The notes: generated by a model not told the origin, from the letters alone. Shown: positions 1 to 5,693, numbered from the stretch's first letter. The stretch is DNA of 5,729 nt from Candidatus Bathyarchaeota archaeon (GCA_018396935.1 JAGTRA010000064.1:492-6220), one strand, 5' to 3'. Made by a program: numbers and translations.

Positions 1-808
1 GAATCATACCCAGGGTCATCATGCGCTCCTTTCTCTTTATATTGTCTATTAATGGTTGCCTCAGTAGACTTATGGACGCGTATAGTACAGAAATGCTCCA
101 CATGGAGATGATTATTAGGTATGCAACGCCAAAAATTCTAAGTATAAAGGGTATTGGCGCCAATATGGCGCAAATTATAAAGAATGGAGCGGCTATTTTC
201 ACAGATCTCTCCACTCCCACCTTCAGGGGGAGTGTAGGATAGTTAACTTTGGAGTCACCATCCATGCTTAGTATGTCTCTTAAAATGTTTCCGCCGATTG
301 TGCCTAAGCATAGTGGAAAGATGGATGCTGAAGCCACCGTTACGACGCCGTAACCTGCTGTCTCACCATAAATGAAAGCGGTTCCTGTAAGTAGACCCAC
401 TAATGTATTTGCTGCAAATCCTGACTTCCTCTTTATATAAGCTGAATATAAGACTAGAAGGGCTGCGTCTAGAGTTATCACTATAAAGCTGGCGGGATTA
501 ATAATATAGCCTAAAATAAGCGATAAAGCAAATAATATGATAGCAGTTGTAACAGCAGTTTCAGGCGATATCTCCCCCTTTGGTATTGGCCTATTAGGCT
601 TTATTACAGCGTCACTTTGTCTATCGAAGTAATCATTTATGGCGAAACCTGCCGAGCCCAAGAACGCCATAGAGAAAAACGTTAAAGCCATTAGTTTCAA
701 GCTAGGCCAATCAGAAGCAAGGGCTAAAAGTGTTAATAGGGATAATCCTCCGGTCATAAACCAGTATGGTAACCTTAGAAGCTTAAATATCCCCCTCAAT
801 GTAGTCAT
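1..808 (-). CDS. ubiA: UbiA-family prenyltransferase, probably digeranylgeranylglyceryl phosphate synthase (partial, C-terminus off the left edge)
   Basis: The minus strand is open from ATG at 808 to base 1 with no stop: 269 codons of a protein normally about 280-300 aa, so only a short C-terminal piece is missing. It is a polytopic membrane protein with both aspartate-rich motifs of the UbiA superfamily: NDYFDRQSD at residues 58-66, followed by the PNRPIPKG segment, and RDILSMDGD at 177-185, followed by YPTLPLKVG. These motifs bind Mg2+ and the prenyl diphosphate. In archaea the family member of this size usually transfers the second geranylgeranyl group to geranylgeranylglyceryl phosphate, making the diether membrane lipid precursor. 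That substrate is inferred; another UbiA prenyl acceptor such as a quinone cannot be excluded. An in-frame stop lies just upstream (841-839). A TTG at 817 is an alternative start, but AAGGA (822-818) sits 9 nt before the ATG. The gene is divergent from cobS. No frameshift was found. Confidence 0.88.
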   Translation of the reverse strand, partial: MTTLRGIFKLLRLPYWFMTGGLSLLTLLALASDWPSLKLMALTFFSMAFLGSAGFAINDYFDRQSDAVIKPNRPIPKGEISPETAVTTAIILFALSLILGYIINPASFIVITLDAALLVLYSAYIKRKSGFAANTLVGLLTGTAFIYGETAGYGVVTVASASIFPLCLGTIGGNILRDILSMDGDSKVNYPTLPLKVGVERSVKIAAPFFIICAILAPIPFILRIFGVAYLIIISMWSISVLYASISLLRQPLIDNIKRKERMMTLGMI

Positions 809-870
809 ACACTTCAATCCTTCACACGACCTACACGCTTATCTTTTAGGTTTAAACTTAATGATAAGCT
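809..870. promoter_or_regulatory. Divergent promoter region between the UbiA gene and cobS
   Basis: These 62 bp must hold the promoters of both genes. The palindromic octamer GTTTAAAC (850-857) is TATA-like. Read on the minus strand, it predicts transcription start near 826, leaving a leader of about 18 nt that includes the AAGGA before the UbiA ATG. For cobS, the AT-rich stretch TTATCTTTTA (839-848) is centred about 27 bp before its ATG, which suits a leaderless transcript. It is a poor TATA match and cobS has no Shine-Dalgarno sequence. The space is too short for a cobalamin riboswitch and no B12-box-like element is visible. The assignments come from spacing only. Confidence 0.4.
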
Positions 871-1668
871 ATGAAAGTGCTTAAAGTTTTTAAGGATTTA
901 GTGTCTTTCCTCACGATAATACCATTAGCTAAAGATGAAAGCTTCTTAGAAACATCTGCTAAATACATGTTTTTATTCCCGCTTATTGGGGCTTTGATAG
1001 GGCTTCTTGCAGCAGTTTATTTCCAACTTAGCTACCAAGTTTTTTCGGCGATATTTTCCCTCATAGGCAAGTTCACTTCTATACATTCAGATTTATTTGT
1101 GAAAATTTTTGCTTCAGGTTTTACGTTAGCCTTCATCCTTATGCTTACTGGGCTTCAACACTTTGATGGTCTCGTAGATCTGGGGAACGTCCTTGGGCTA
1201 AAAAGTATTGAGGATAGAGTCCGCGTCGCTCACGCATGGATAGTAACCCTTAGGGGGGCCATCTTCGCCTCATTAATAGAGTTTATCAACTTTCTAGGAA
1301 TTTTAATTTTAAACTCTGAACTCCTATTTGCATCTCTAATATGTTCTGAAGTTTGCGCTAAGCTTGCTATGGTTGTTATTCCATGGCTTGGTAAACCGTC
1401 GATGGATGGTAAGGGCTCCATATTTGCGAGAATTAATCGTCGAAGAAAGATTAATTTACTATCTTGCATTATCTCCATGGCGATTATAATTCCACTCATG
1501 GGGATATATGGGCTTGCTGTAGTACTGCTTGGAATCACGATAGGCATAGCTATGGAGAGGGTTTCCGAGCGTCTCTTTGGACGTGTATCTGGAGACGTTA
1601 TAGGAGCCACTAACGAAATATGCCGCGGCGCCTCTATACTCTTGATAGCAGCACTGGTGGTGAGATGA
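871..1668 (+). CDS. cobS: Adenosylcobinamide-GDP ribazoletransferase (cobalamin synthase) CobS
   Basis: CobS is an integral membrane enzyme that joins AdoCbi-GDP with alpha-ribazole (or its 5'-phosphate), closing the nucleotide loop of cobamides. The 265-aa length is normal for the family. Hydrophobic segments lie near residues 31-52, 78-95, 128-156, 194-225 and 252-264. Family signatures are LTGLQHFDGLVD at 92-103 (usual form HLDGLADxxD), a Gly-Lys-Gly segment at 180-182 followed by SIF, and GDVIGATNEICRG at 241-253, the conserved C-terminal motif. Two positions differ from the bacterial enzymes I know: the last Asp of HxDGxxDxxD is Asn106, and the Asp of the following 'RDSxxG' region aligns with Ala122. 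An in-frame TAA at 865-867 makes ATG 871 the first possible ATG. No ribosome binding site precedes it, so the mRNA is probably leaderless. The stop codon overlaps the cobY start as ATGA, indicating one operon. Confidence 0.93.
   Translation: MKVLKVFKDLVSFLTIIPLAKDESFLETSAKYMFLFPLIGALIGLLAAVYFQLSYQVFSAIFSLIGKFTSIHSDLFVKIFASGFTLAFILMLTGLQHFDGLVDLGNVLGLKSIEDRVRVAHAWIVTLRGAIFASLIEFINFLGILILNSELLFASLICSEVCAKLAMVVIPWLGKPSMDGKGSIFARINRRRKINLLSCIISMAIIIPLMGIYGLAVVLLGITIGIAMERVSERLFGRVSGDVIGATNEICRGASILLIAALVVR
1656..1663 (+). promoter_or_regulatory. Ribosome binding site for cobY inside the end of cobS
   Basis: GGTGGTGA resembles the archaeal Shine-Dalgarno consensus GGAGGTGA with one mismatch. It lies immediately upstream of the ATG at 1665, with a short 4-nt gap from the GGTGG core. 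Together with the ATGA overlap it supports 1665 as the cobY start and suggests coupled translation after cobS. Confidence 0.5.
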
Positions 1669-2288
1669 AAATTCCAGCTTTAATAATGGCTGGCGGCCAA
1701 GGCAAGCGATTTAGCGCGGAAATCGAGAAACCTCTAGCTGCCTTTCTAGGCAAACCCCTAATCGACTGGGTATTAGAAGCCGTTAAATCCTCTAGTAAGG
1801 TTTCAAACTTCTACATAGTCACAAGCCCTCATACTCCAAAAACCGAAAGTAAATGCCTAAAAGAAGGCCTAAACGTTATAAGAACTGATGGAAAAAATTA
1901 TCACGAAGACTTAAAGCAGGCTATAGTATATAAGCGGCTTTATCAGCCTGTTTTAACGCTCTCCTCAGATCTCCCAGCGCTTAAAGGCGTTTTTTTAGAC
2001 TATGTCATCTCTAAATATGAGGAATGTGGTAAGCCAGCTTTAACAGTTCTGGTTCCTGTGGAGAAATGTATGGAGATTGGTATAGTGACGACCTCCACCT
2101 ATCCGCACCTCGGTAAGCTTTACGCTGTTTCTGGCATAAATATAATTGATGGTTCAAAAGTTTTTCAAGAAGAGATGGAGCAAGAAGTGCTTGTCTATGA
2201 CGGGATTGAAGCGGCTATAAATATAAACAGTTTTGAGGATCTTGTAAACGCTGAGAAATACATTTTAAATCTAAGAACAAAATTTTAG
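1665..2288 (+). CDS. cobY: GTP:adenosylcobinamide-phosphate guanylyltransferase CobY
   Basis: CobY is the archaeal, non-homologous replacement for bacterial CobU. It transfers GMP from GTP to adenosylcobinamide-phosphate to give AdoCbi-GDP, the substrate of CobS encoded just upstream. The 207-aa protein has a nucleotidyltransferase (MobA-like, GT-A-type) fold. Visible motifs are ALIMAGGQGKRF at 5-16 (glycine-rich nucleotide loop), EKPL at 21-24 with LGKPLIDWV at 28-36, TSPHTPKT at 53-60 (typical of CobY), LSSDLPAL at 99-106 with Asp102 as probable metal ligand, GINI at 157-160, and the C-terminal NINSFEDL at 186-193. It lacks the Walker-type kinase motif of CobU, so no AdoCbi kinase activity is expected; the phosphate arrives through CbiB and CobD. 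The reading frame stays open upstream to 1620, but that extension overlaps cobS and adds 15 residues foreign to the family, so the ATG at 1665 is chosen. Confidence 0.92.
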   Translation: MKIPALIMAGGQGKRFSAEIEKPLAAFLGKPLIDWVLEAVKSSSKVSNFYIVTSPHTPKTESKCLKEGLNVIRTDGKNYHEDLKQAIVYKRLYQPVLTLSSDLPALKGVFLDYVISKYEECGKPALTVLVPVEKCMEIGIVTTSTYPHLGKLYAVSGINIIDGSKVFQEEMEQEVLVYDGIEAAININSFEDLVNAEKYILNLRTKF

Positions 2289-2294
2289 CGGCTT

Positions 2295-3392
2295 TCACTC
2301 AAGTATTCTTTTTAAAGCTTCAACGAGAATCCTATTCTCCTCCGGCTTTCTAATAGAGATTCTAAAGTACTTATCATTGAGGCCGTGGAAATCCTCACAA
2401 GTCCTTATTAGGATCTTTTCTTTAGCAAGTTTTTCCTGAAGCATTCTGGCATTAACGCCATCACTTAATACCCTTATTAATAGGAAATTTGTAGCTGAAG
2501 GATACACTTTCAATGCCTTAATCTGTTTAAGCATTTCGACAAGTTTTTCCCGCTCCATTTTTATGTAGCTCTTTGTTTTTTCGATAAAATCCTTGTCATT
2601 CAATGCAGCTTTAGCTGCTACTATGGATAAAGCGTTGATATTCCATGGTATTAAGTGGTCTTCTATATTTTGTACAAGCTCTGGACGGCCTATGCCATAT
2701 CCTATCCTTAAGCCTGGCATTCCAAAGAATTTAGAGAAGGAACCTACAACGAATAAATTATCGAATTCGTTAACTTGCTGACTTACGCTATAATCCCAGC
2801 TTGGATCTATAAAATCCATGTAATTTTCATCAACAAGAACCATAACACTTTTTTCGCGGCAATATTCCACAATATCTAATATTAAATCCTTTTTAAACAC
2901 TCTTCCAGATGGGCTGTTGGGATTACATATCACCAGCATTTTAACTTCGCCGCATATCGCTTCCTTAACAACCTTGGCATCAATGGAAAAATCTTCAGCC
3001 AACCTAACATGAATAGGCTTTGAGCCACTTCTCAGCACTGCACCCTCATATTCCGTAAAAGACGGGACTATTATTGCGACTTCCTGTTTTTTTGCAAATA
3101 GCTCTATAAAAGCGTAAATAAGCTCTACTGAACCATTGCCTAATACGACATTATCTGCAGTTACTCCCCCGATGTAATTTGCTATACTCTCCTTCAGCTC
3201 CTTAGGATCCCTATCAGGGTAAAACTTAATGATTTGAGAAAAATTTTTAATGGCCTCAATAGCCATTGGCGGCGCTCCAAAAGGATTTATTGGCGCACTA
3301 AAGTCAATGATCTCCTCCAGCGGAACCTTATGCTCTCTAGAAAATTTCCAGACATCGCCTCCATGTGGTCTACGTTTAATTCTTTCGATCAT
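2295..3392 (-). CDS. cobD: L-threonine-O-3-phosphate decarboxylase CobD (PLP-dependent, aminotransferase class I/II fold)
   Basis: CobD decarboxylates L-threonine phosphate to (R)-1-amino-2-propanol phosphate, the linker that CbiB attaches to cobyric acid. The 365-aa protein has the fold-type I PLP pattern. GNGSVEL at 85-91 forms the phosphate-binding cup. CNPNSPSG at 156-163 contains the PLP-contacting Asn157. VDENYMDF at 187-194 supplies Asp188, which pairs with the pyridine nitrogen, and Tyr191. SFSKFFGMPGLRIGY at 218-232 carries the Schiff-base Lys221. FRISIR at 343-348 holds the likely carboxylate-binding Arg344. The N-terminal HGGDVW (10-15) and DFSAPINPFG (30-39) are typical of CobD rather than HisC. 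This and the cobS-cobY neighbourhood favour CobD; histidinol-phosphate aminotransferase is the main alternative. The ATG lies 4 nt after the stop of the upstream membrane-protein gene, with GGGGA (3406-3402) as a possible ribosome binding site, so the two genes form an operon. It converges on cobY with a 6-bp gap. Confidence 0.87.
   Translation of the reverse strand: MIERIKRRPHGGDVWKFSREHKVPLEEIIDFSAPINPFGAPPMAIEAIKNFSQIIKFYPDRDPKELKESIANYIGGVTADNVVLGNGSVELIYAFIELFAKKQEVAIIVPSFTEYEGAVLRSGSKPIHVRLAEDFSIDAKVVKEAICGEVKMLVICNPNSPSGRVFKKDLILDIVEYCREKSVMVLVDENYMDFIDPSWDYSVSQQVNEFDNLFVVGSFSKFFGMPGLRIGYGIGRPELVQNIEDHLIPWNINALSIVAAKAALNDKDFIEKTKSYIKMEREKLVEMLKQIKALKVYPSATNFLLIRVLSDGVNARMLQEKLAKEKILIRTCEDFHGLNDKYFRISIRKPEENRILVEALKRILE
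2306..2313 (+). terminator. Possible oligo-T terminator for cobS-cobY
   Basis: TTCTTTTT begins 17 nt past the cobY stop codon, inside the 3' end of the convergent cobD. Archaeal transcription often ends at such T tracts without a hairpin, and none is visible here. No comparable T run follows cobD on the minus strand, where only AAAATTTTG appears beyond its stop, within the cobY 3' end. The call rests on composition and position only. Confidence 0.28.
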
Positions 3393-3396
3393 GCCG

Positions 3397-3957
3397 TTAA
3401 TTCCCCATCTTTAGATTTTTAAGAATCTCATCTTCAAGCATCCATTGTTCCTTAAAATGCCTATTATAGGCATTAAAAATCTCGTAGAGCCAATAAATTA
3501 TACCCAAGCCTAGCGTCACCACTGTTATCGTTATGCACCTCTTAATATTTAACAATGGTTTTTTATTAACTCTATTTTCTAAAATTTTTTCGAATAGAAT
3601 TCTTTGATGCTCATTATGTTGAATTAAATCCCTAGACAAAAAGTAGGCTATAATGAATATTGGGGCTATTGTAGGCGATGAAATCGCCCACATTAAAGCA
3701 TTTCTGTTATTCAGAGCATCTACGGGAAGTTCTGAAGTTTCTAACTTATAATGTGCAATTAAGAGGCTTTCTAGCTCTCGCTGGCGGCTAAAATGCCTAT
3801 TCCTCCGCTCCACAAGTAGATAGATCATTAGAAAAAGTGCCGCTCCAAAAGTCACTAAACATGCTAGAAACCACATTGAAAACCACATTAACCTATCAGT
3901 TTTTACACGCTTCAGAATATTCTCCTCTATTTTCTTAATAGTGTCTTCTTTAGACAT
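3397..3957 (-). CDS. Membrane protein of unknown function with three TM plus N-x-H repeat units
   Basis: I do not recognise this gene with certainty. From ATG 3957 it encodes 186 aa. A charged N-terminus (about 1-24) is followed by three hydrophobic segments near residues 25-50, 90-109 and 140-160, each followed by a polar, probably helical stretch. Segments 1 and 3 are repeats: residues 34-66 align without gaps to 146-178, sharing V-T-x-G, Tyr, Asn-Arg-His-Phe, Gln and Leu-Glu. Segment 2 keeps only the TM and an Asn-x-His (115-117). The VTLGLGIIYWLY stretch recalls DUF4234-type small membrane proteins, but this is a weak impression from memory. The frame stays open to an ATG at 3981. The later ATG is preferred because it lies 27.5 bp from the centre of the TATA palindrome, whereas the 3981 start would sit inside it. 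There is no ribosome binding site. It is the first gene of an operon with cobD; a link to cobamide synthesis is only contextual. Confidence 0.75.
   Translation of the reverse strand: MSKEDTIKKIEENILKRVKTDRLMWFSMWFLACLVTFGAALFLMIYLLVERRNRHFSRQRELESLLIAHYKLETSELPVDALNNRNALMWAISSPTIAPIFIIAYFLSRDLIQHNEHQRILFEKILENRVNKKPLLNIKRCITITVVTLGLGIIYWLYEIFNAYNRHFKEQWMLEDEILKNLKMGN
3424..3858 (-). repeat. Protein-level internal repeats within the membrane protein
   Basis: Two 33-codon units, 3858-3760 and 3522-3424 on the minus strand, align without gaps at the protein level. About a dozen of 33 residues are identical, including Asn-Arg-His-Phe, which is encoded by the same 12 bases in both copies (plus-strand aaaatgcctatt at 3790-3801 and 3454-3465). 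A third, much weaker unit between them (about 3672-3574) shares the TM segment and Asn-x-His. Outside the 12-mer the DNA has diverged, so this is an old duplication. Confidence 0.6.
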
Positions 3958-3980
3958 CGCTTGAACTAGTATTGATATCA

Positions 3981-3988
3981 TTTATAAA
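3981..3988. promoter_or_regulatory. Shared palindromic TATA box for two divergent leaderless genes
   Basis: TTTATAAA is a perfect palindrome and matches the archaeal TATA consensus. Its centre (3984.5) is 27.5 bp from the A of the plus-strand ATG at 4012 and 27.5 bp from the A of the minus-strand ATG at 3957. About 26-27 bp is the usual TATA-to-start distance, so both transcripts would begin at or next to their start codons. Read on the minus strand, a purine-rich CGAAGGAA precedes the box and could be the TFB recognition element. The plus direction has a less obvious one. Direction may be set by TFB, or the box may fire both ways. A short AGGGA (4002-4006) before the plus-strand ATG is the only ribosome-binding-like sequence and would be untranscribed in this model. 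Confidence 0.62.
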
Positions 3989-4011
3989 TTCCTTCGCCTC
4001 AAGGGATAACA

Positions 4012-4707
4012 ATGCAGAAGCAACCATTCATATCCGTGGTAGTTCCAGTATTTAATGAAGAGCTTACTGTAGGGGATGTTGTTCAGGGTATTAGAAATGC
4101 CTTAGATGCTATGGGCTTAAATTATGAGGTGATAGTTGTTGATGATGGCTCCTCGGATAACTCAGTTAACGTGGCTTTATCTAGTCAAGCTAAAGTTTTG
4201 ATGCTTAAAAAACATATGGGGAAGGGGTATGCCCTTAGAGCTGGATTTAGTAAAGCTCGCGGAAACATTATTATAACTATAGATTCAGATGGCTCTCATG
4301 ATCCAAAGGATATTCCAAAAATTTTAGAGCCAATACTTAAAGATGAGGCAGATTTGATTATTGGTTCAAGATTCTTAAATAATAGGAATGTATTCATAAA
4401 TGGATTAAATAAGGCGGGAGCGAAAATTCTCAATTTTACCATAAGGATACTGACGGGTCATGCAATTTCAGATTCCCAATCTGGGTATAGAGCTTTTAAA
4501 TCGTTAATTGTTAAAGCGATTAGTTTAAAGTCTGTAGGCTATGAGATAGAGTCTGAGATGTTGATAAAAGCTATTAAAAAAGGCTTTAGAGCTCAGGAGG
4601 TGCCTATAAAATTTGAGCAAAGAACATATGGAAGGTCAAAACTTGATCCAATAAAAGATGGGCTGAAAATATTAATTGCATCTTTTGCTGCCTTTTTAGG
4701 CGACTAA
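4012..4707 (+). CDS. GT2 glycosyltransferase, dolichyl/polyprenyl-phosphate sugar synthase (DPM1-like)
   Basis: This 231-aa protein is a compact GT-A fold enzyme of family GT2, probably charging dolichyl or polyprenyl phosphate with a hexose (mannose or glucose) from a nucleotide sugar on the cytoplasmic side. Motifs: VVVPVFNEE at 9-17; VDDGSSDNS at 43-51, with Asp44/Asp45 for the nucleotide; DSDGSHDP at 91-98, the DXD metal site in the form common to DPM1-type enzymes (usual DADxQHPP); IIGSRF at 116-121; ISDSQSGYRAF at 152-162, the acceptor-loop signature; and a C-terminal EVPI with GRSKLDPIKDGLKIL at 207-221. The gene has no C-terminal transmembrane domain, unlike longer archaeal dolichol-phosphate glucosyltransferases, so it is likely peripheral or works with a partner. 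The next gene starts 2 nt after its stop. The start is supported by the TATA spacing. The exact sugar cannot be read from the sequence. Confidence 0.88.
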   Translation: MQKQPFISVVVPVFNEELTVGDVVQGIRNALDAMGLNYEVIVVDDGSSDNSVNVALSSQAKVLMLKKHMGKGYALRAGFSKARGNIIITIDSDGSHDPKDIPKILEPILKDEADLIIGSRFLNNRNVFINGLNKAGAKILNFTIRILTGHAISDSQSGYRAFKSLIVKAISLKSVGYEIESEMLIKAIKKGFRAQEVPIKFEQRTYGRSKLDPIKDGLKILIASFAAFLGD

Positions 4708-4709
4708 AG

Positions 4710-5693
4710 ATGAGTGGCTCTCGTAATCTTCCCATGGTTTCAATAATAGTTTCAACGTTAAATAACGAGGGGACTATAGGGGAATGTCTAAAGTCAATCT
4801 TTGAGCTGGATTATCCACAGGATCTCTTAGAGGTGATAGTTGTTGATGGCGGCTCAAAGGATTCAACTGTAACGTTGGCGAAAAATTTTCCAGCGAAGGT
4901 TATGGTTAAACTTTCAAGCGCACCTGAAGCCTATAATTACGCATTAAAAATCGCCAAAGGCGACATAATAGGAATTATTGATGCAGACGCTAAAGTTGAA
5001 AGAAGCTGGCTTAAAAAACTAATTGTACACCTATCAGATCCAAAAGTTGCTGGTGCTAGTGGAACAATAAAAACTTGGAATAGGGAACGTGCCTTACCAA
5101 GATGCATAGGATATGACATTGAATATCGCTATAGCCGAATAAAGGGCGAAGCTAAACGCGCGGCAACGATGAATTTGCTCCTTAAAAGAAATGTGCTTGA
5201 GGAGATTGGAGGATTCAATGAGGCTTTGCCAACTCAATACGACACTGATTTAGGAGTGAGGATAACAAGTAGGGGTTATAAGATAATTCTTGATCCGTCG
5301 GCTAAATGTTACCATTTCAATCGTCCTACATGGAGGAGTTACTTTAAACAGCAGTTTCAATATGGAAAAAACACTCTTAGGTTATACTTAAAGATCCCAA
5401 GGCTAATTAAGGGAGATGCTATAACAGACTTCTCTATGAACATACAACCAATACTGCTATTCCTGTCTGTAATTTTCGCTTTGTTAGGCTTCTTCAATAA
5501 CTTGTTTTGGATTATTTCAGCAGCGCTGATTTTCATCCTCTTTGGAATATTCATATTTTACGCTGTTAAGTTAGCGTACATCTATAAAGATGTAACAGCG
5601 GTGATGCTTATCGCCGTCTATCTCGTTAGAGTTGTCGCGTGGAGTATTGGCGGTTTAGCATCCATTGTTATGTTATTAAAATCGGAGGCTTAA
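4710..5693 (+). CDS. Membrane-anchored GT2 glycosyltransferase
   Basis: The 327-aa protein has an N-terminal GT-A catalytic domain and a hydrophobic C-terminus. Catalytic-domain motifs are VSIIVSTLNNE at 10-20; VVDGGSKDST at 44-53 with Asp46; IIDADAKVE at 89-97, the DXD pair Asp91/Asp93; and IGGFNE at 166-171 followed by YDTDLGVRI at 177-185, where Asp178/Asp180 take the catalytic-base 'ED' position. A QQFQYGK stretch (214-220) sits where processive synthases carry QxxRW but lacks the Arg-Trp, so transfer of a single sugar is more likely than polymerisation. Hydrophobic segments lie at about 245-262, 265-287 and 295-323. The layout resembles ExoA-type enzymes of exopolysaccharide synthesis. 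The start follows the previous stop by 2 nt, with AGGCGA (4698-4703) as a weak ribosome binding site. It probably extends a lipid-linked glycan in the same pathway as its neighbours. Donor and acceptor are unknown. Confidence 0.87.
   Translation: MSGSRNLPMVSIIVSTLNNEGTIGECLKSIFELDYPQDLLEVIVVDGGSKDSTVTLAKNFPAKVMVKLSSAPEAYNYALKIAKGDIIGIIDADAKVERSWLKKLIVHLSDPKVAGASGTIKTWNRERALPRCIGYDIEYRYSRIKGEAKRAATMNLLLKRNVLEEIGGFNEALPTQYDTDLGVRITSRGYKIILDPSAKCYHFNRPTWRSYFKQQFQYGKNTLRLYLKIPRLIKGDAITDFSMNIQPILLFLSVIFALLGFFNNLFWIISAALIFILFGIFIFYAVKLAYIYKDVTAVMLIAVYLVRVVAWSIGGLASIVMLLKSEA
5684..5688 (+). promoter_or_regulatory. Shine-Dalgarno sequence that supports a TTG start
   Basis: GGAGG, the core of the archaeal ribosome binding site, lies in the last codons of the preceding glycosyltransferase gene, 8 nt before TTG 5697. 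The reading frame after that gene's TAA is the same one, so the new protein must start at CTG 5694 or TTG 5697. The spacing favours TTG. Confidence 0.6.

Noticed and set aside
809..870. Cobalamin riboswitch upstream of cobS
   Set aside because: Only 62 bp are available between divergent genes, no B12-box-like element is visible, and such riboswitches are essentially bacterial.
21..884. Plus-strand frames at 21-242 and 639-884
   Set aside because: Both lie antisense to the UbiA gene, which has clear catalytic motifs across the same bases. The second also overlaps the start of cobS.
1230..1610. 126-aa open frame on the minus strand inside cobS
   Set aside because: It is antisense to the conserved C-terminal half of cobS, has no recognisable motif or ribosome binding site, and its low-complexity Ser/Ile/Pro content fits a mirror of a membrane protein.
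1620..1664. Fifteen-codon N-terminal extension of CobY
   Set aside because: It overlaps cobS, encodes residues unlike the family, and a better start exists at 1665 with ATGA coupling and the glycine-rich loop at the usual distance.
2295..3392. HisC (histidinol-phosphate aminotransferase) as the identity of the PLP enzyme
   Set aside because: The N-terminal HGGD and DFSAPINPFG motifs and the cobS-cobY neighbourhood favour CobD. HisC is kept only as a lower-probability alternative.
2593..3422. Plus-strand frames of 62 codons at 2593-2781 and 3234-3422
   Set aside because: They are antisense to cobD, short, without motifs, and without any start signal.
4937..5554. Minus-strand frames at 4937-5119 and 5357-5554
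   Set aside because: They are shadows of the membrane GT2 gene, with no family resemblance and no promoter.
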